From NCBI GenBank assembly GCA_020025735.1, contig JAHHRP010000015.1:1-22709 (forward strand): a stretch of DNA of 22,709 nucleotides, written 5' to 3'. The notes beneath the pieces were generated by a model. It made no database searches. It was not told where the DNA came from and worked only from the letters and a program-made list of their open reading frames with translations. Positions within the stretch are counted from its first letter, which is position 1. Each line of letters begins with the position of its first letter. Shown one piece after another: positions 1 to 7,665 of this stretch. Position numbers and translations under genes: made by a program. This DNA comes from Evtepia sp. (GTDB taxonomy: Bacteria > Bacillota > Clostridia > Oscillospirales > Oscillospiraceae).

Positions 1-62
1 CCCATAGGCTGACTTAACTGGCTTTGACGCTTGCTATTTTGCACTACCGAGGTGAACGCAAT

Positions 63-569
63 ATGACTGACATGAATAACAACATTGACCGCGCCCAAAG
101 TAAGGACATGGATACCCTCTCCCCAGACCAAATGGAGAACCTCTTTCATAGCCCCGCCCTGCGGCATCTATTCCAGGAAAAAGCCTCCAACGAGTATGCG
201 CTGATCTGGCTTTTGTCCAAGCACACCAAAGATTCTGGCAGTGAAAAGATCTATCTCAAGGACATGGTCCGGGAATTGGGTCTGCCTTTGCCCAAAGTCT
301 CTGCCATCGTCCGCTCTCTGGATAACAAAGGACTGGTCCGGTGGACCCACGACGGCAGCGGCGAAGAAGGGACTTATATCCTGCTCACCGACACGGCCAT
401 CGCCTCCGTTCAGACCAAGCGGCAAACGATGCGAGCCTACCACCAGCGCGTCGTGGCCGCCTATGGTGAAGAGAAATTCCTCCATCTTCTGGGAGAGATC
501 ACCCAACTGGAGGAAATCATGCGGCAAGAGGCCAAGAAAGTCGGGGAGGTACAGGATGACAAAGCATAA
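63..569 (+). CDS. Small winged-helix (MarR-like) transcriptional regulator
   Basis: This is a 168-residue cytoplasmic protein whose middle part (about residues 40-120) reads as a winged helix-turn-helix. The segment around LPKVSAIVRSLDNKGLVRW looks like a recognition helix followed by a wing, as in MarR-type regulators. The C-terminal third is helical and charged, suiting a dimerisation helix. The start at 63 is preferred because GAGGTG lies 8 bases upstream; a TTG at 24 in the same frame has no comparable ribosome binding site. The reading frame overlaps the citrate synthase start by 14 bases, so the two are co-translated and the regulator may control its own operon. The ligand is unknown. 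The family call is by pattern only; other winged-helix families are possible. Confidence 0.72.
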   Translation: MTDMNNNIDRAQSKDMDTLSPDQMENLFHSPALRHLFQEKASNEYALIWLLSKHTKDSGSEKIYLKDMVRELGLPLPKVSAIVRSLDNKGLVRWTHDGSGEEGTYILLTDTAIASVQTKRQTMRAYHQRVVAAYGEEKFLHLLGEITQLEEIMRQEAKKVGEVQDDKA

Positions 570-1887
570 CGTAGAAGAATACGCCGCAGCGAAGACCCCG
601 CTGTGTGTACAAAATGACGCCATCTCTGACTCTCTGTTTCAGGAGTATGGTGTCAATCGCGGCCTGCGTGATGTCAATGGCGTAGGTGTTTTGACGGGTC
701 TGACCAACATCTCAAAGATCGTCTCCTTTCAAAACGTAGGAGGAAAGCGGGAGCCTTGTGAAGGGCGGCTTTGGTATCGAGGCTATGATATCAAATCCCT
801 CATTGGCGGCCTCGGCCCAGAGGAAATGGGGTTTGAAAAAATTGCCTATCTTCTGCTCTTTGGAGACCTGCCCAGCCAAGAGGAGCTGGCAGAGTTTTCC
901 GGCGTCCTCAGCGACTGCCGCACCCTGCCCACCAACTTCACCAGAGATGTCATCATGAAGGCCCCTTCCCAGGATATCATGAACTCCATGACCCGGAGCG
1001 TACTTACCCTGGCCAGCTATGATAACCAGGTCAATGGTGACTTAGGCAACTCCATCCGTCAGTGTATCCGGCTGATCTCAGAGTTCCCCATGCTGGCTGT
1101 GTATGGCTACCATGCCTACAACCACTACGAGAATGACGAAAGTATGTATATTCACCGCCCTGACCCCAATTTGTCTACGGCAGAGAATATTTTGCGGATG
1201 CTTCGCCATGACCGCTCCTACACCAAGCTGGAGGCCAAAGCACTGGACATTGCCCTCATCCTGCACATGGAACATGGCGGCGGCAACAACTCCACCTTTA
1301 CCACACGTGTGGTAACCTCCTCTGGCTCAGACACCTATTCCACCATAGCCGCTGCCTTGTCCTCCCTGAAAGGCCCCCGTCACGGCGGTGCCAATATCAA
1401 GGTCATGGAGATGATCCAAGACCTCAAGGGCAATCTCAGCGACTGGACCGATCCCGGCCAGACCAGCGACTACCTGCGAAAGATCCTCCGCAAAGAGGCT
1501 TTCGACCACAGCGGCCTGATCTATGGTATGGGACATGCAGTCTACTCCATCTCTGATCCCAGAGAGCAGATCCTTCGCTCTTTCGTCAATCAGCTTGCCA
1601 TGGAGAAAGGTCGGCAGGATGACCTGACCCTGTACCGGAACATTGAGGAGGAAGCCCCCAAGCTCATCTCCAAGAATCGTCCCATTTATAAGGGCGTCAG
1701 TGCCAACATTGACTTGTACAGCGGTTTCCTCTACGACTTATTGGAAATCCCCATGGAGCTCTACACCCCCCTGTTTGCCATCGCCCGGATCGTCGGCTGG
1801 AGTGCCCACCGGATTGAAGAACTGGTTGGCATGAATAAAATTATCCGTCCTGCGTACATGAGCGTCATGCGGGAACGGGACCTGTAA
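556..1887 (+). CDS. Citrate synthase (si type)
   Basis: A 443-residue citrate synthase that condenses acetyl-CoA and oxaloacetate to citrate and CoA in the cytoplasm. The catalytic residues are in place: H276 in GPRHGGAN, H327 in GMGHAVYS and D386 in NIDLYSGF, equivalent to H274, H320 and D375 of the pig enzyme. H240 in EHGGGNNSTF matches the oxaloacetate-binding histidine. The start at 556 is chosen because GGGGAGG sits just upstream and earlier in-frame codons lie inside the regulator gene. The EHGGGNNSTF form is typical of a Clostridia/Bacteroidetes subgroup about 450 residues long. In a fermenting anaerobe it probably feeds glutamate synthesis through a partial TCA branch. No aconitase or isocitrate dehydrogenase is adjacent. 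A 2-methylcitrate synthase activity cannot be excluded from sequence. Confidence 0.95.
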   Translation: MTKHNVEEYAAAKTPLCVQNDAISDSLFQEYGVNRGLRDVNGVGVLTGLTNISKIVSFQNVGGKREPCEGRLWYRGYDIKSLIGGLGPEEMGFEKIAYLLLFGDLPSQEELAEFSGVLSDCRTLPTNFTRDVIMKAPSQDIMNSMTRSVLTLASYDNQVNGDLGNSIRQCIRLISEFPMLAVYGYHAYNHYENDESMYIHRPDPNLSTAENILRMLRHDRSYTKLEAKALDIALILHMEHGGGNNSTFTTRVVTSSGSDTYSTIAAALSSLKGPRHGGANIKVMEMIQDLKGNLSDWTDPGQTSDYLRKILRKEAFDHSGLIYGMGHAVYSISDPREQILRSFVNQLAMEKGRQDDLTLYRNIEEEAPKLISKNRPIYKGVSANIDLYSGFLYDLLEIPMELYTPLFAIARIVGWSAHRIEELVGMNKIIRPAYMSVMRERDL

Positions 1888-1914
1888 AACCCTATTTCAT
1901 CGAAAGCATCGTAT

Positions 1915-1964
1915 AAAAACACCAGGTAGACCCTCTTTCTTTTGGGGGATACCTGGTGTTTTCT
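1915..1964. terminator. Bidirectional intrinsic terminator between citrate synthase and MATE gene
   Basis: An 11-bp perfect stem (AACACCAGGTA at 1918-1928 with TACCTGGTGTT at 1950-1960) is flanked by an A-run on the left and a T-run on the right. It can therefore stop transcription from the citrate synthase side (+) and from the convergent MATE gene (-), where the minus-strand tail is TTTTT. Confidence 0.85.
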
Positions 1965-1966
1965 CT

Positions 1967-1987
1967 ATGCTGGTGAGACACCAGCAT
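1967..1987. repeat. Second hairpin, 9-bp perfect inverted repeat
   Basis: ATGCTGGTG at 1967-1975 and CACCAGCAT at 1979-1987 form a perfect stem with a 3-base loop, between the bidirectional terminator and the MATE stop codon. It has no T-run of its own. It may help stabilise the MATE mRNA end or slow polymerase ahead of the main terminator. Confidence 0.55.
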
Positions 1988-2012
1988 TCCTGGCAGATTG
2001 ATTCGATCCTCT

Positions 2013-3371
2013 CTACTCTTTCACAAGGCTGTGTTCCATCCATTTTCCGCTGCGGTAATAAAGCAGCATCACGATGCTGCATACCACCCATCCTACCGGA
2101 TAGCCCAACGCCACTGGCAAAAGGGTTCCAGCCACCTTGTAAGTAACAAACAGATAAATTTGACGGAACACTACAAACGAGCCAAGCATGATATACATGG
2201 GAATCTTGGCATCTCCTGCCCCTCGCAAGGCACCAGCGTAAATCTGATTGAAGTTGGCAATCAGATAAAAGGGAGAAATGAGACGGATAAAGTACACACC
2301 ATAGTGCAGGACCTCTGGCTCTTGATTGAACAGGGAACACAGTGGTCTGGCAAAGATCATCAGGGGCACCAAAACCACCACGGTCACCACCGTCGCCACG
2401 CCCAAGGCACACCGAATCCCCTGTTTCGCCCGCGTCCAGTTTCCTGCCCCCACATTCTGGCCCACAAACGTAGTAGCTGACACAGAGAGGGTGGTCAGAG
2501 GCAGGATCGCAAAGGCATCAATTTTCTGATACGCCGCCCACCCGGCCATACAGGAGGACGCAAAGCGGTTGACATAGGACTGGACAAAGACGTTGGAAAA
2601 AGAGGTAATCCCCAACTGAAGGGCTGAGGGTACCCCTACCACAAAGATGTTGCGTAAAATTCCCCGCTGCATCCGCATCCCCCGCCATCGAATCTGATAG
2701 CAGCCGCTGCTCCTAGTCAATACCGCCAGCACCAGCACTGCTGACAGACTCTGGGCCACTACTGTGGCAACTGCTGCCCCAGCGATCCCCCAGTGAAAAA
2801 CTGCCACGAACAGGAGATCCAAGCCCGTATTCAGCACCGCCGAAAAAATCAAAAAATACAGTGGTCGCCGGGAATCTCCCACTGCGCGAAGGATTCCTGA
2901 ACCCAAGTTATACAACATAAGCCCCGACACGCCGGCAAAATAAATCTGCAAATAGAGTTTGGCCTGGGAAAAGACATCTGCCGGCGTGGCCATGAGCCGC
3001 AGCATGAAAGGCACCATAACAACGCCCACCACGGTGAACACGCCGCACAAGATCAGCACCAGCAGCACGCTGGTCTGGACCGCCTGCCCTACTTTCTGCT
3101 CCTCCTCTGCCCCGTAAAACTGAGAAATGACCACCCCGATCCCCGCTGACAGCCCAAGGAAGAGGCCAATGAGGGTATTGATGATGGGGGCAGTCGTTCC
3201 TACCGCTGCCAAGGCTGCCTTCCCCACAAAGTTGCCCAAAACGATACTATCTACGGTGTTGTAGCACTGCTGAAAGAAATTCCCCGCCAGCAACGGCAGA
3301 GAATATAGAAGCAGCTGCTGGAAGATATTACCCTGGGTCATGTTATGGTCATTCTGTCTCTTCTGGTGCAT
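2013..3371 (-). CDS. MATE family multidrug/cation exporter
   Basis: A 452-residue integral membrane protein of the MATE (NorM/MepA/DinF-like) family, which exports cationic compounds or metabolites in exchange for Na+ or H+. The N-terminal half opens with the familiar segment around LPLLAGNFFQQCYNTVDSIV and continues with VGTTAPIINTLIGLFLGLSA. About twelve hydrophobic segments fall in two similar halves, and the length is normal for the family. The start at 3371 is supported by AGAGGAGG seven bases upstream. A sigma-70-type promoter with an overlapping dyad precedes it, so it is probably a regulated single-gene unit. The substrate cannot be read from the sequence. Confidence 0.93.
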   Translation of the reverse strand: MHQKRQNDHNMTQGNIFQQLLLYSLPLLAGNFFQQCYNTVDSIVLGNFVGKAALAAVGTTAPIINTLIGLFLGLSAGIGVVISQFYGAEEEQKVGQAVQTSVLLVLILCGVFTVVGVVMVPFMLRLMATPADVFSQAKLYLQIYFAGVSGLMLYNLGSGILRAVGDSRRPLYFLIFSAVLNTGLDLLFVAVFHWGIAGAAVATVVAQSLSAVLVLAVLTRSSGCYQIRWRGMRMQRGILRNIFVVGVPSALQLGITSFSNVFVQSYVNRFASSCMAGWAAYQKIDAFAILPLTTLSVSATTFVGQNVGAGNWTRAKQGIRCALGVATVVTVVVLVPLMIFARPLCSLFNQEPEVLHYGVYFIRLISPFYLIANFNQIYAGALRGAGDAKIPMYIMLGSFVVFRQIYLFVTYKVAGTLLPVALGYPVGWVVCSIVMLLYYRSGKWMEHSLVKE

Positions 3372-3394
3372 CTTCTGCCTCCTCTGCCAAAGGC

Positions 3395-3424
3395 CATGGT
3401 ATTTTATTTTTATTCTATACCATG
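3395..3424. promoter_or_regulatory. Inverted repeat overlapping the MATE -10 region (candidate operator)
   Basis: CATGGTAT at 3395-3402 and ATACCATG at 3417-3424 form an 8-bp perfect inverted repeat with a 14-base AT-rich spacer. The repeat covers the -10 element and the expected transcription start, the classic position for a repressor operator. The regulator is not identified. Confidence 0.5.
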
Positions 3425-3441
3425 CTCATGATCCCTGTCAA
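3412..3441 (-). promoter_or_regulatory. Promoter of the MATE gene
   Basis: On the minus strand a consensus -35 TTGACA (3436-3441) is followed after 16 bases by TATAGA (3414-3419), or after 18 bases by TAGAAT (3412-3417). The start codon lies about 35-45 bases downstream of the expected transcription start. Confidence 0.75.
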
Positions 3442-3539
3442 CCTGCCCTCTGCGCTTCTCTGCTGACAGCAGTCCCAAGGACAGAACAGCCGCCCATGTG
3501 CTTGCTGTTTTTGCTTTTTTATAGATTATTCGACATTTG

Positions 3540-3568
3540 TTGAATTACATTCTGCAACGGTGTATAAT
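3540..3568 (+). promoter_or_regulatory. Promoter of the acyltransferase gene
   Basis: TTGAAT (3540-3545), a 17-base spacer, then a perfect TATAAT (3563-3568). It also settles the start of the downstream gene: codons at or near 3560 lie inside the promoter and cannot be translated from this transcript. Confidence 0.8.
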
Positions 3569-3649
3569 GAAAAAAACTTTTACTCAAATGCCCCCTTCAA
3601 GCACACAAAAAACGGAATGGTTCTGGAAAGGCAACGAGGGTCCTGTCCC

Positions 3650-4738
3650 ATGAAAACAACACGTGATTTCCCTTTGGATTTTATTCGCGCCGCCGCAGCG
3701 GTCTCTGTCATCGCTGTCCACTTTTTCCTCAACAGCGGCTTTTATGATGTCCCTGCCAACAGCCTGCCCAGGGCAGGCATCTTCCTGCGGACCCAATTTA
3801 TGGTCTGCGTTCCCCTTTTTTTGCTCCTGACGGGATATCTCCAGCGGAGCAAAACTTGGAACCGCTCCTATTACCGCGGGCTTGGCTCCCTGCTTCTCAC
3901 CTATGTCCTGGCCTCTGTCCTTTGTGGTGTGTTCCGCGCTGCTTTCCTTGGCGGAACTTGGTCCCCGGTGCAATGGCTTCAGGAGATTCTCTCTTTCAGT
4001 CTGGCACCCTATGGCTGGTACATTGAGTTGTACATCGGTCTATTCTTGCTGGTCCCGTTCCTGAACACCGCCTGGAACGCCCTGCCCAGCCGACGTGTTA
4101 AGCTGCTTCTGGTCCTGACCACGGTCTTTCTCTCCATCTTCCCCAGCCTGAACACGATCTCTCTGTATTTTGGCTGGCAAGCAATTCCAGAGCGCTGGGC
4201 CGCCCTCTATCCTGTGGCTTACTATTTCACGGGCTGTTACCTTCGGGAATCTCTCCCCAAAATCCGTTGGCCGCTGCTGCTTTTGGTCGATGTCCTTGCT
4301 GTTCTGGCAGGCGGCAGCCTCCACATCATCCAGGCCGGAGAAGAACCTTTTGGCTTCTTCCCCATCACCTATTGGAACGGCATTCTCACCTATTGCGCTA
4401 CCCTCTGTGTGTTCCTCCTCCTGAAAAAAGGGACCTTTTCCCACTTCCCCCACCTCCTAAAAAAAGGGGTCTCCCTGATCGCCTCCCTCTCTCTGCCCAT
4501 CTTCCTGCTTTCCTGGATTCCAGATCAGATCGCTTACACCACCTTGGGCAGCGCGATCCCCCAGGTGGCTGACCGCCTGCCTTGGATCTGCGTCACAGTG
4601 CCGTTCGTTCTGGTCTGTTCTGTGGTCATGGCATGGCTTCTCAACAAGGTTCAAACATTGCTCCGTGCTACGTTCCAGAAATGGCTGCCGAAGAAACCAT
4701 CGCTAGAAGGGCACGCACGAAACGATAGGCAATCCTAA
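3650..4738 (+). CDS. Acyltransferase family 3 membrane protein
   Basis: A 362-residue polytopic membrane protein of the acyltransferase-3 family (OafA/WecH-like), which O-acylates cell-surface sugars, glycans or lipids. The diagnostic N-terminus LDFIRAAAAVSVIAVHFF carries the conserved histidine expected to act in catalysis, followed by about ten hydrophobic segments including WYIELYIGLFLLVPFLN. The ATG at 3650 is chosen because it begins just before this first helix, has CGAGGG upstream and lies downstream of the promoter; an in-frame ATG at 3617 is a weaker alternative. The C-terminus is a short basic tail. It has its own promoter and no operon partner, so the acceptor molecule remains unknown. 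Confidence 0.85.
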   Translation: MKTTRDFPLDFIRAAAAVSVIAVHFFLNSGFYDVPANSLPRAGIFLRTQFMVCVPLFLLLTGYLQRSKTWNRSYYRGLGSLLLTYVLASVLCGVFRAAFLGGTWSPVQWLQEILSFSLAPYGWYIELYIGLFLLVPFLNTAWNALPSRRVKLLLVLTTVFLSIFPSLNTISLYFGWQAIPERWAALYPVAYYFTGCYLRESLPKIRWPLLLLVDVLAVLAGGSLHIIQAGEEPFGFFPITYWNGILTYCATLCVFLLLKKGTFSHFPHLLKKGVSLIASLSLPIFLLSWIPDQIAYTTLGSAIPQVADRLPWICVTVPFVLVCSVVMAWLLNKVQTLLRATFQKWLPKKPSLEGHARNDRQS

Positions 4739-4747
4739 AACGACATC

Positions 4748-4776
4748 TCGACGATTCCCTCCTCTTGTGGTATACT
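4748..4776 (+). promoter_or_regulatory. Promoter of the GTPase-NYN gene
   Basis: TCGACG (4748-4753, four of six matches to TTGACA), a 17-base spacer and TATACT (4771-4776). The start codon at 4813 lies about 30 bases after the predicted transcription start, with GAGAGGAGG in between. Confidence 0.6.
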
Positions 4777-4812
4777 GACGAAAGTCATTGTTCCATGAGA
4801 GGAGGCTTTTTT

Positions 4813-7422
4813 ATGGGCACACAGCCAGAAGAACGAATCGCAGAAAAGCGCATTTGTGTTGGTCTTATGGCCCACGTAGACGCGGGTAAGACCACCCTCT
4901 CCGAGGCCCTGCTTTACACCGCCGGGGCAATTCAAACCTTGGGTCGCGTAGACCACCGAAACGCCTATCTGGATACCCACCAGTTAGAACGGGCACGTGG
5001 GATCACGATTTTCTCCAAACAGGCTCTCTTCCAGACACCAGAAGGACCCGTAACCCTTCTGGATACCCCAGGCCATGTGGATTTCTCCACAGAAATGGAG
5101 CGCACACTCCAGGTGCTGGACTATGCCATTCTGGTCATCAGTGCCACCGACGGGGTGCAGGCACACACGGAGACCTTGTGGCGGCTGCTTCGGCGGCGGC
5201 AGATCCCCACCTTTCTTTTTGTGACGAAAATGGACCTGCCCAATCCGGGACGACAGGCGCTGATGGCTGATCTGCGCCGCCAACTGGATGAAGGCTGTAT
5301 CGACTTCACCCAGCAGGACGAGAGCTGGGCTGAGGCAGTGGCTCTGCGGGAGGAATCCTTGTTGGACCGCTATCTGGAAGTTGGTCAGGTGACAGCGCGG
5401 GACGTATCGGGGCTGATCCGGTTGGGAAAGCTTTTCCCTTGTTTCTTTGGTTCTGCCCTGCGTCTGGAGGGCGTATCAGAATTTCTGCAAGGTTTGACCG
5501 CCTTTACCGAAGCCCCTGTTTATCCCGCCGACTTTGCCGCCCGTGTCTATCAGATTGCCCGAGACCCTCAGGGAAACCGACTGACCTTCGTCAAGGTCAT
5601 TGGTGGGACGCTTTCTGTCCGCACGCCCCTGGCCTATGCGCCCCTTCGGGGAGAGTCGTTGGTAGAGGAAAAGATCACCCAGCTGCGCCTGTACTCTGGG
5701 GCTAAGTTCCAGACCACCGACCAGGTTTCTGCTGGTCAGATCTGTGCCTTGCTGGGGCTGTCTGAGACGTATCCTGGCCAGGGACTGGGGGAGGCTTCCC
5801 CTGCTCCGCCGCCGCTGTTGGAGCCTGTGGTCACCTATCGTCTCATCCTGCCCCCGGACTGTCAGGCACAGGTTCTCCTCCCCAAGCTGCGGCAGCTGGA
5901 AGAGGAAGATCCTCAGCTCCATTTGACCTGGGAGGAACACAGCCAGCAGATCCATGCCCGCCTCATGGGACAGGTGCAGATCGAGGTATTAAAGAGTCTC
6001 ATCGCAGATCGCTTTGGTGTGGACGTTCAGGTGGACACTGGTCGAATCCTCTATAAAGAGACCATTGCTGCCCCTGTGGAGGGGGTGGGACACTATGAGC
6101 CTCTGCGGCATTACGCGGAAGTCCATCTGCTTCTCACGCCCCTTCCCCGAGGGAGCGGTCTCGTCTTCGAGACCCAATGCAGCGAGGACCTGCTGGACCG
6201 CAGCTGGCAGCGACTTGTCCTGACCCATCTGGCAGAACGGACCCACCGAGGCGTTCTGATCGGTGCGCCCATCACGGATTTAAAGATCACACTCCTGTCT
6301 GGCCGAGCCCACGTCAAGCACACCGAGGGCGGCGACTTCCGCCAGGCCACTTACCGGGCCATCCGCCAGGGCCTCATGCAGGCAGAGAGTCTCCTGTTGG
6401 AACCCTGGTATGCCTTCAAACTGACTCTGCCTGCCGAGCATCTGGGCCGTGCCATCAGCGACTTGCAGACCATGAGCGGCACCTTTTCCTCCCCGGACAG
6501 CGATGGCATCTGGGCCACCCTTACGGGAACTGCCCCGGTCTCTGCCATGAAGGATTATCCTTTGGAGGTAGCTTCCTACACCCGAGGCCGTGGGAAATTT
6601 ACTTGTTCCCTCCACGGCTATGCCCCCTGTCACAATCAGAAGCAGGTGGTAACCGCAGCAGCCTATGATCCAGAAGGGGATCTGGAACACACCCCTGACT
6701 CTATCTTTTGCGCTCATGGGGGAGGATTCACCGTCAAGTGGCAGGATGTCCCCCAGTATATGCACCTAGAGAGCTGTCTAACTGCTCCTCGTGGGGAGGA
6801 TTCCGTTCCGATCCCCCGCGTATACACCAAAAACCTGAACATTGATGAGAAGGAACTGGAAGAAATTTTCTTACGTACCTTTGGTCCCCAGCGCCGCCGG
6901 GAGTATCAGTTTTTGGGGCAGCGCACCCCGGCAGCTCCCAAGCGGACCATTGCACCGCCAAAGCAGCAGTATCTCATTGTGGATGGTTACAACATGATCT
7001 TCGCCTGGGATGTCCTAAAAGACCTTGCCCGGGAGAATCTAGATGCTGCCCGACAGCGGCTCATGGATATTTTGAGCAATTATTGCGGCTACAAGCAGTG
7101 CCGTCTGGTGCTGGTCTTTGACGGCTACAAGGTCAAGGGCGGAGCAGGGACACAGTTCGACTACCACCACATTCAGGTGGTCTACACCAAGCAGGACGAG
7201 ACAGGTGACATGTTCATTGAGCGTCTGCTCCAGGAGATCGGCAAAAACTACGCTGTCCGGGTGGCCACGTCTGACAACCTCATCCAACTCTCTGCCCTGC
7301 GGGCAGGGGTCCTGCGCCTGTCTGCCAGCGAACTGTGGCAGGAAGTGGAATGGGTCGGCCGCCAGATCGACCAGGTCATTCAGGACTTCAATCAGAAAGG
7401 TCGTCTGACCCGCCATCCCTGA
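4813..7422 (+). CDS. TetM/EF-G-like translation GTPase fused to a C-terminal NYN (YacP/Rae1-like) nuclease domain
   Basis: An 869-residue two-part protein. Residues 10 to about 690 are a translation factor GTPase close to the Tet(M)/Tet(O) ribosomal-protection branch. Visible motifs are G1 AHVDAGKT (20-27), RGITIF for G2, DTPGH (84-88) and TKMD (138-141). Later EF-G-like domains end near YTRGRGKFTC and SLHGYA. After a Pro-rich linker, residues 718-850 form a NYN/PIN-like nuclease domain (IVDGYN with D724, VFDGYK with D770, D799, D821), the family of B. subtilis YacP/Rae1, a ribosome A-site endoribonuclease. The start at 4813 has GAGAGGAGG upstream; an earlier in-frame ATG at 4765 lies in the promoter. 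I infer a ribosome-associated quality-control or rescue role. The domain IV tip differs from Tet(M), so I do not call tetracycline resistance. Confidence 0.88.
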   Translation: MGTQPEERIAEKRICVGLMAHVDAGKTTLSEALLYTAGAIQTLGRVDHRNAYLDTHQLERARGITIFSKQALFQTPEGPVTLLDTPGHVDFSTEMERTLQVLDYAILVISATDGVQAHTETLWRLLRRRQIPTFLFVTKMDLPNPGRQALMADLRRQLDEGCIDFTQQDESWAEAVALREESLLDRYLEVGQVTARDVSGLIRLGKLFPCFFGSALRLEGVSEFLQGLTAFTEAPVYPADFAARVYQIARDPQGNRLTFVKVIGGTLSVRTPLAYAPLRGESLVEEKITQLRLYSGAKFQTTDQVSAGQICALLGLSETYPGQGLGEASPAPPPLLEPVVTYRLILPPDCQAQVLLPKLRQLEEEDPQLHLTWEEHSQQIHARLMGQVQIEVLKSLIADRFGVDVQVDTGRILYKETIAAPVEGVGHYEPLRHYAEVHLLLTPLPRGSGLVFETQCSEDLLDRSWQRLVLTHLAERTHRGVLIGAPITDLKITLLSGRAHVKHTEGGDFRQATYRAIRQGLMQAESLLLEPWYAFKLTLPAEHLGRAISDLQTMSGTFSSPDSDGIWATLTGTAPVSAMKDYPLEVASYTRGRGKFTCSLHGYAPCHNQKQVVTAAAYDPEGDLEHTPDSIFCAHGGGFTVKWQDVPQYMHLESCLTAPRGEDSVPIPRVYTKNLNIDEKELEEIFLRTFGPQRRREYQFLGQRTPAAPKRTIAPPKQQYLIVDGYNMIFAWDVLKDLARENLDAARQRLMDILSNYCGYKQCRLVLVFDGYKVKGGAGTQFDYHHIQVVYTKQDETGDMFIERLLQEIGKNYAVRVATSDNLIQLSALRAGVLRLSASELWQEVEWVGRQIDQVIQDFNQKGRLTRHP

Positions 7423-7547
7423 TCCAAGCACCGCCCCAGAAAATCCCATCCTCTCTCTCCTTCCCTTCCTGTGGAAAAGAGGTCCCATTTTCTTTTCTTC
7501 CCCGCGCACATTATGGTTTGGTTTACTCTATCTGTTTATTCCTTAGG

Positions 7548-7649
7548 TTACTATTGGCCCAAATCTGACCCCTCCCCCGGCCAAATCTGGCCCCGGTCTG
7601 GCCCAAATCTGACCCCCCTTACTATTTGGCCTGGGTCCGATTTTGGCCC
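7548..7649. repeat. Iteron-like repeat cluster next to a repA gene
   Basis: GGCCCAAATCTGACCCC occurs exactly at 7556-7572 and 7600-7616, 44 bases apart. A near copy, GGCCAAATCTGGCCCC, sits between them at 7579-7594. A diverged inverted copy, GGGTCCGATTTTGGCCC, is at 7633-7649. TTACTATTGGCC at 7548-7559 recurs as TTACTATTTGGCC at 7619-7631. The roughly 22-base periodicity puts the direct copies on the same helix face. Such arrays are typical binding sites for plasmid or ICE replication initiators, and the neighbouring gene is of that type. Confidence 0.7.
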
Positions 7650-7653
7650 CGGG

Positions 7654-7662
7654 TGTGGATAA
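7654..7662 (-). promoter_or_regulatory. Perfect DnaA box
   Basis: TGTGGATAA on the plus strand is TTATCCACA on the minus strand, matching the bacterial DnaA-box consensus TTATNCACA. It lies between the repeat cluster and the repA stop codon, only four bases from the stop. One box alone can occur by chance, but the position next to iterons supports an origin. Confidence 0.55.
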
Positions 7663-7665
7663 CTC

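Noticed and set aside
4813..7422. Annotation as a tetracycline resistance gene (ribosomal protection protein)
   Set aside because: The GTPase part is homologous, but the domain IV tip loop differs from Tet(M), the protein is over 200 residues longer because of the NYN domain, and no mobile-element context surrounds it.
7474..7497. Weak hairpin GAAAAGA/TCTTTTC as terminator of the GTPase-NYN gene
   Set aside because: The stem is seven mostly A-T pairs with a ten-base loop and no following T-run; I see no convincing terminator between 7423 and 7547.
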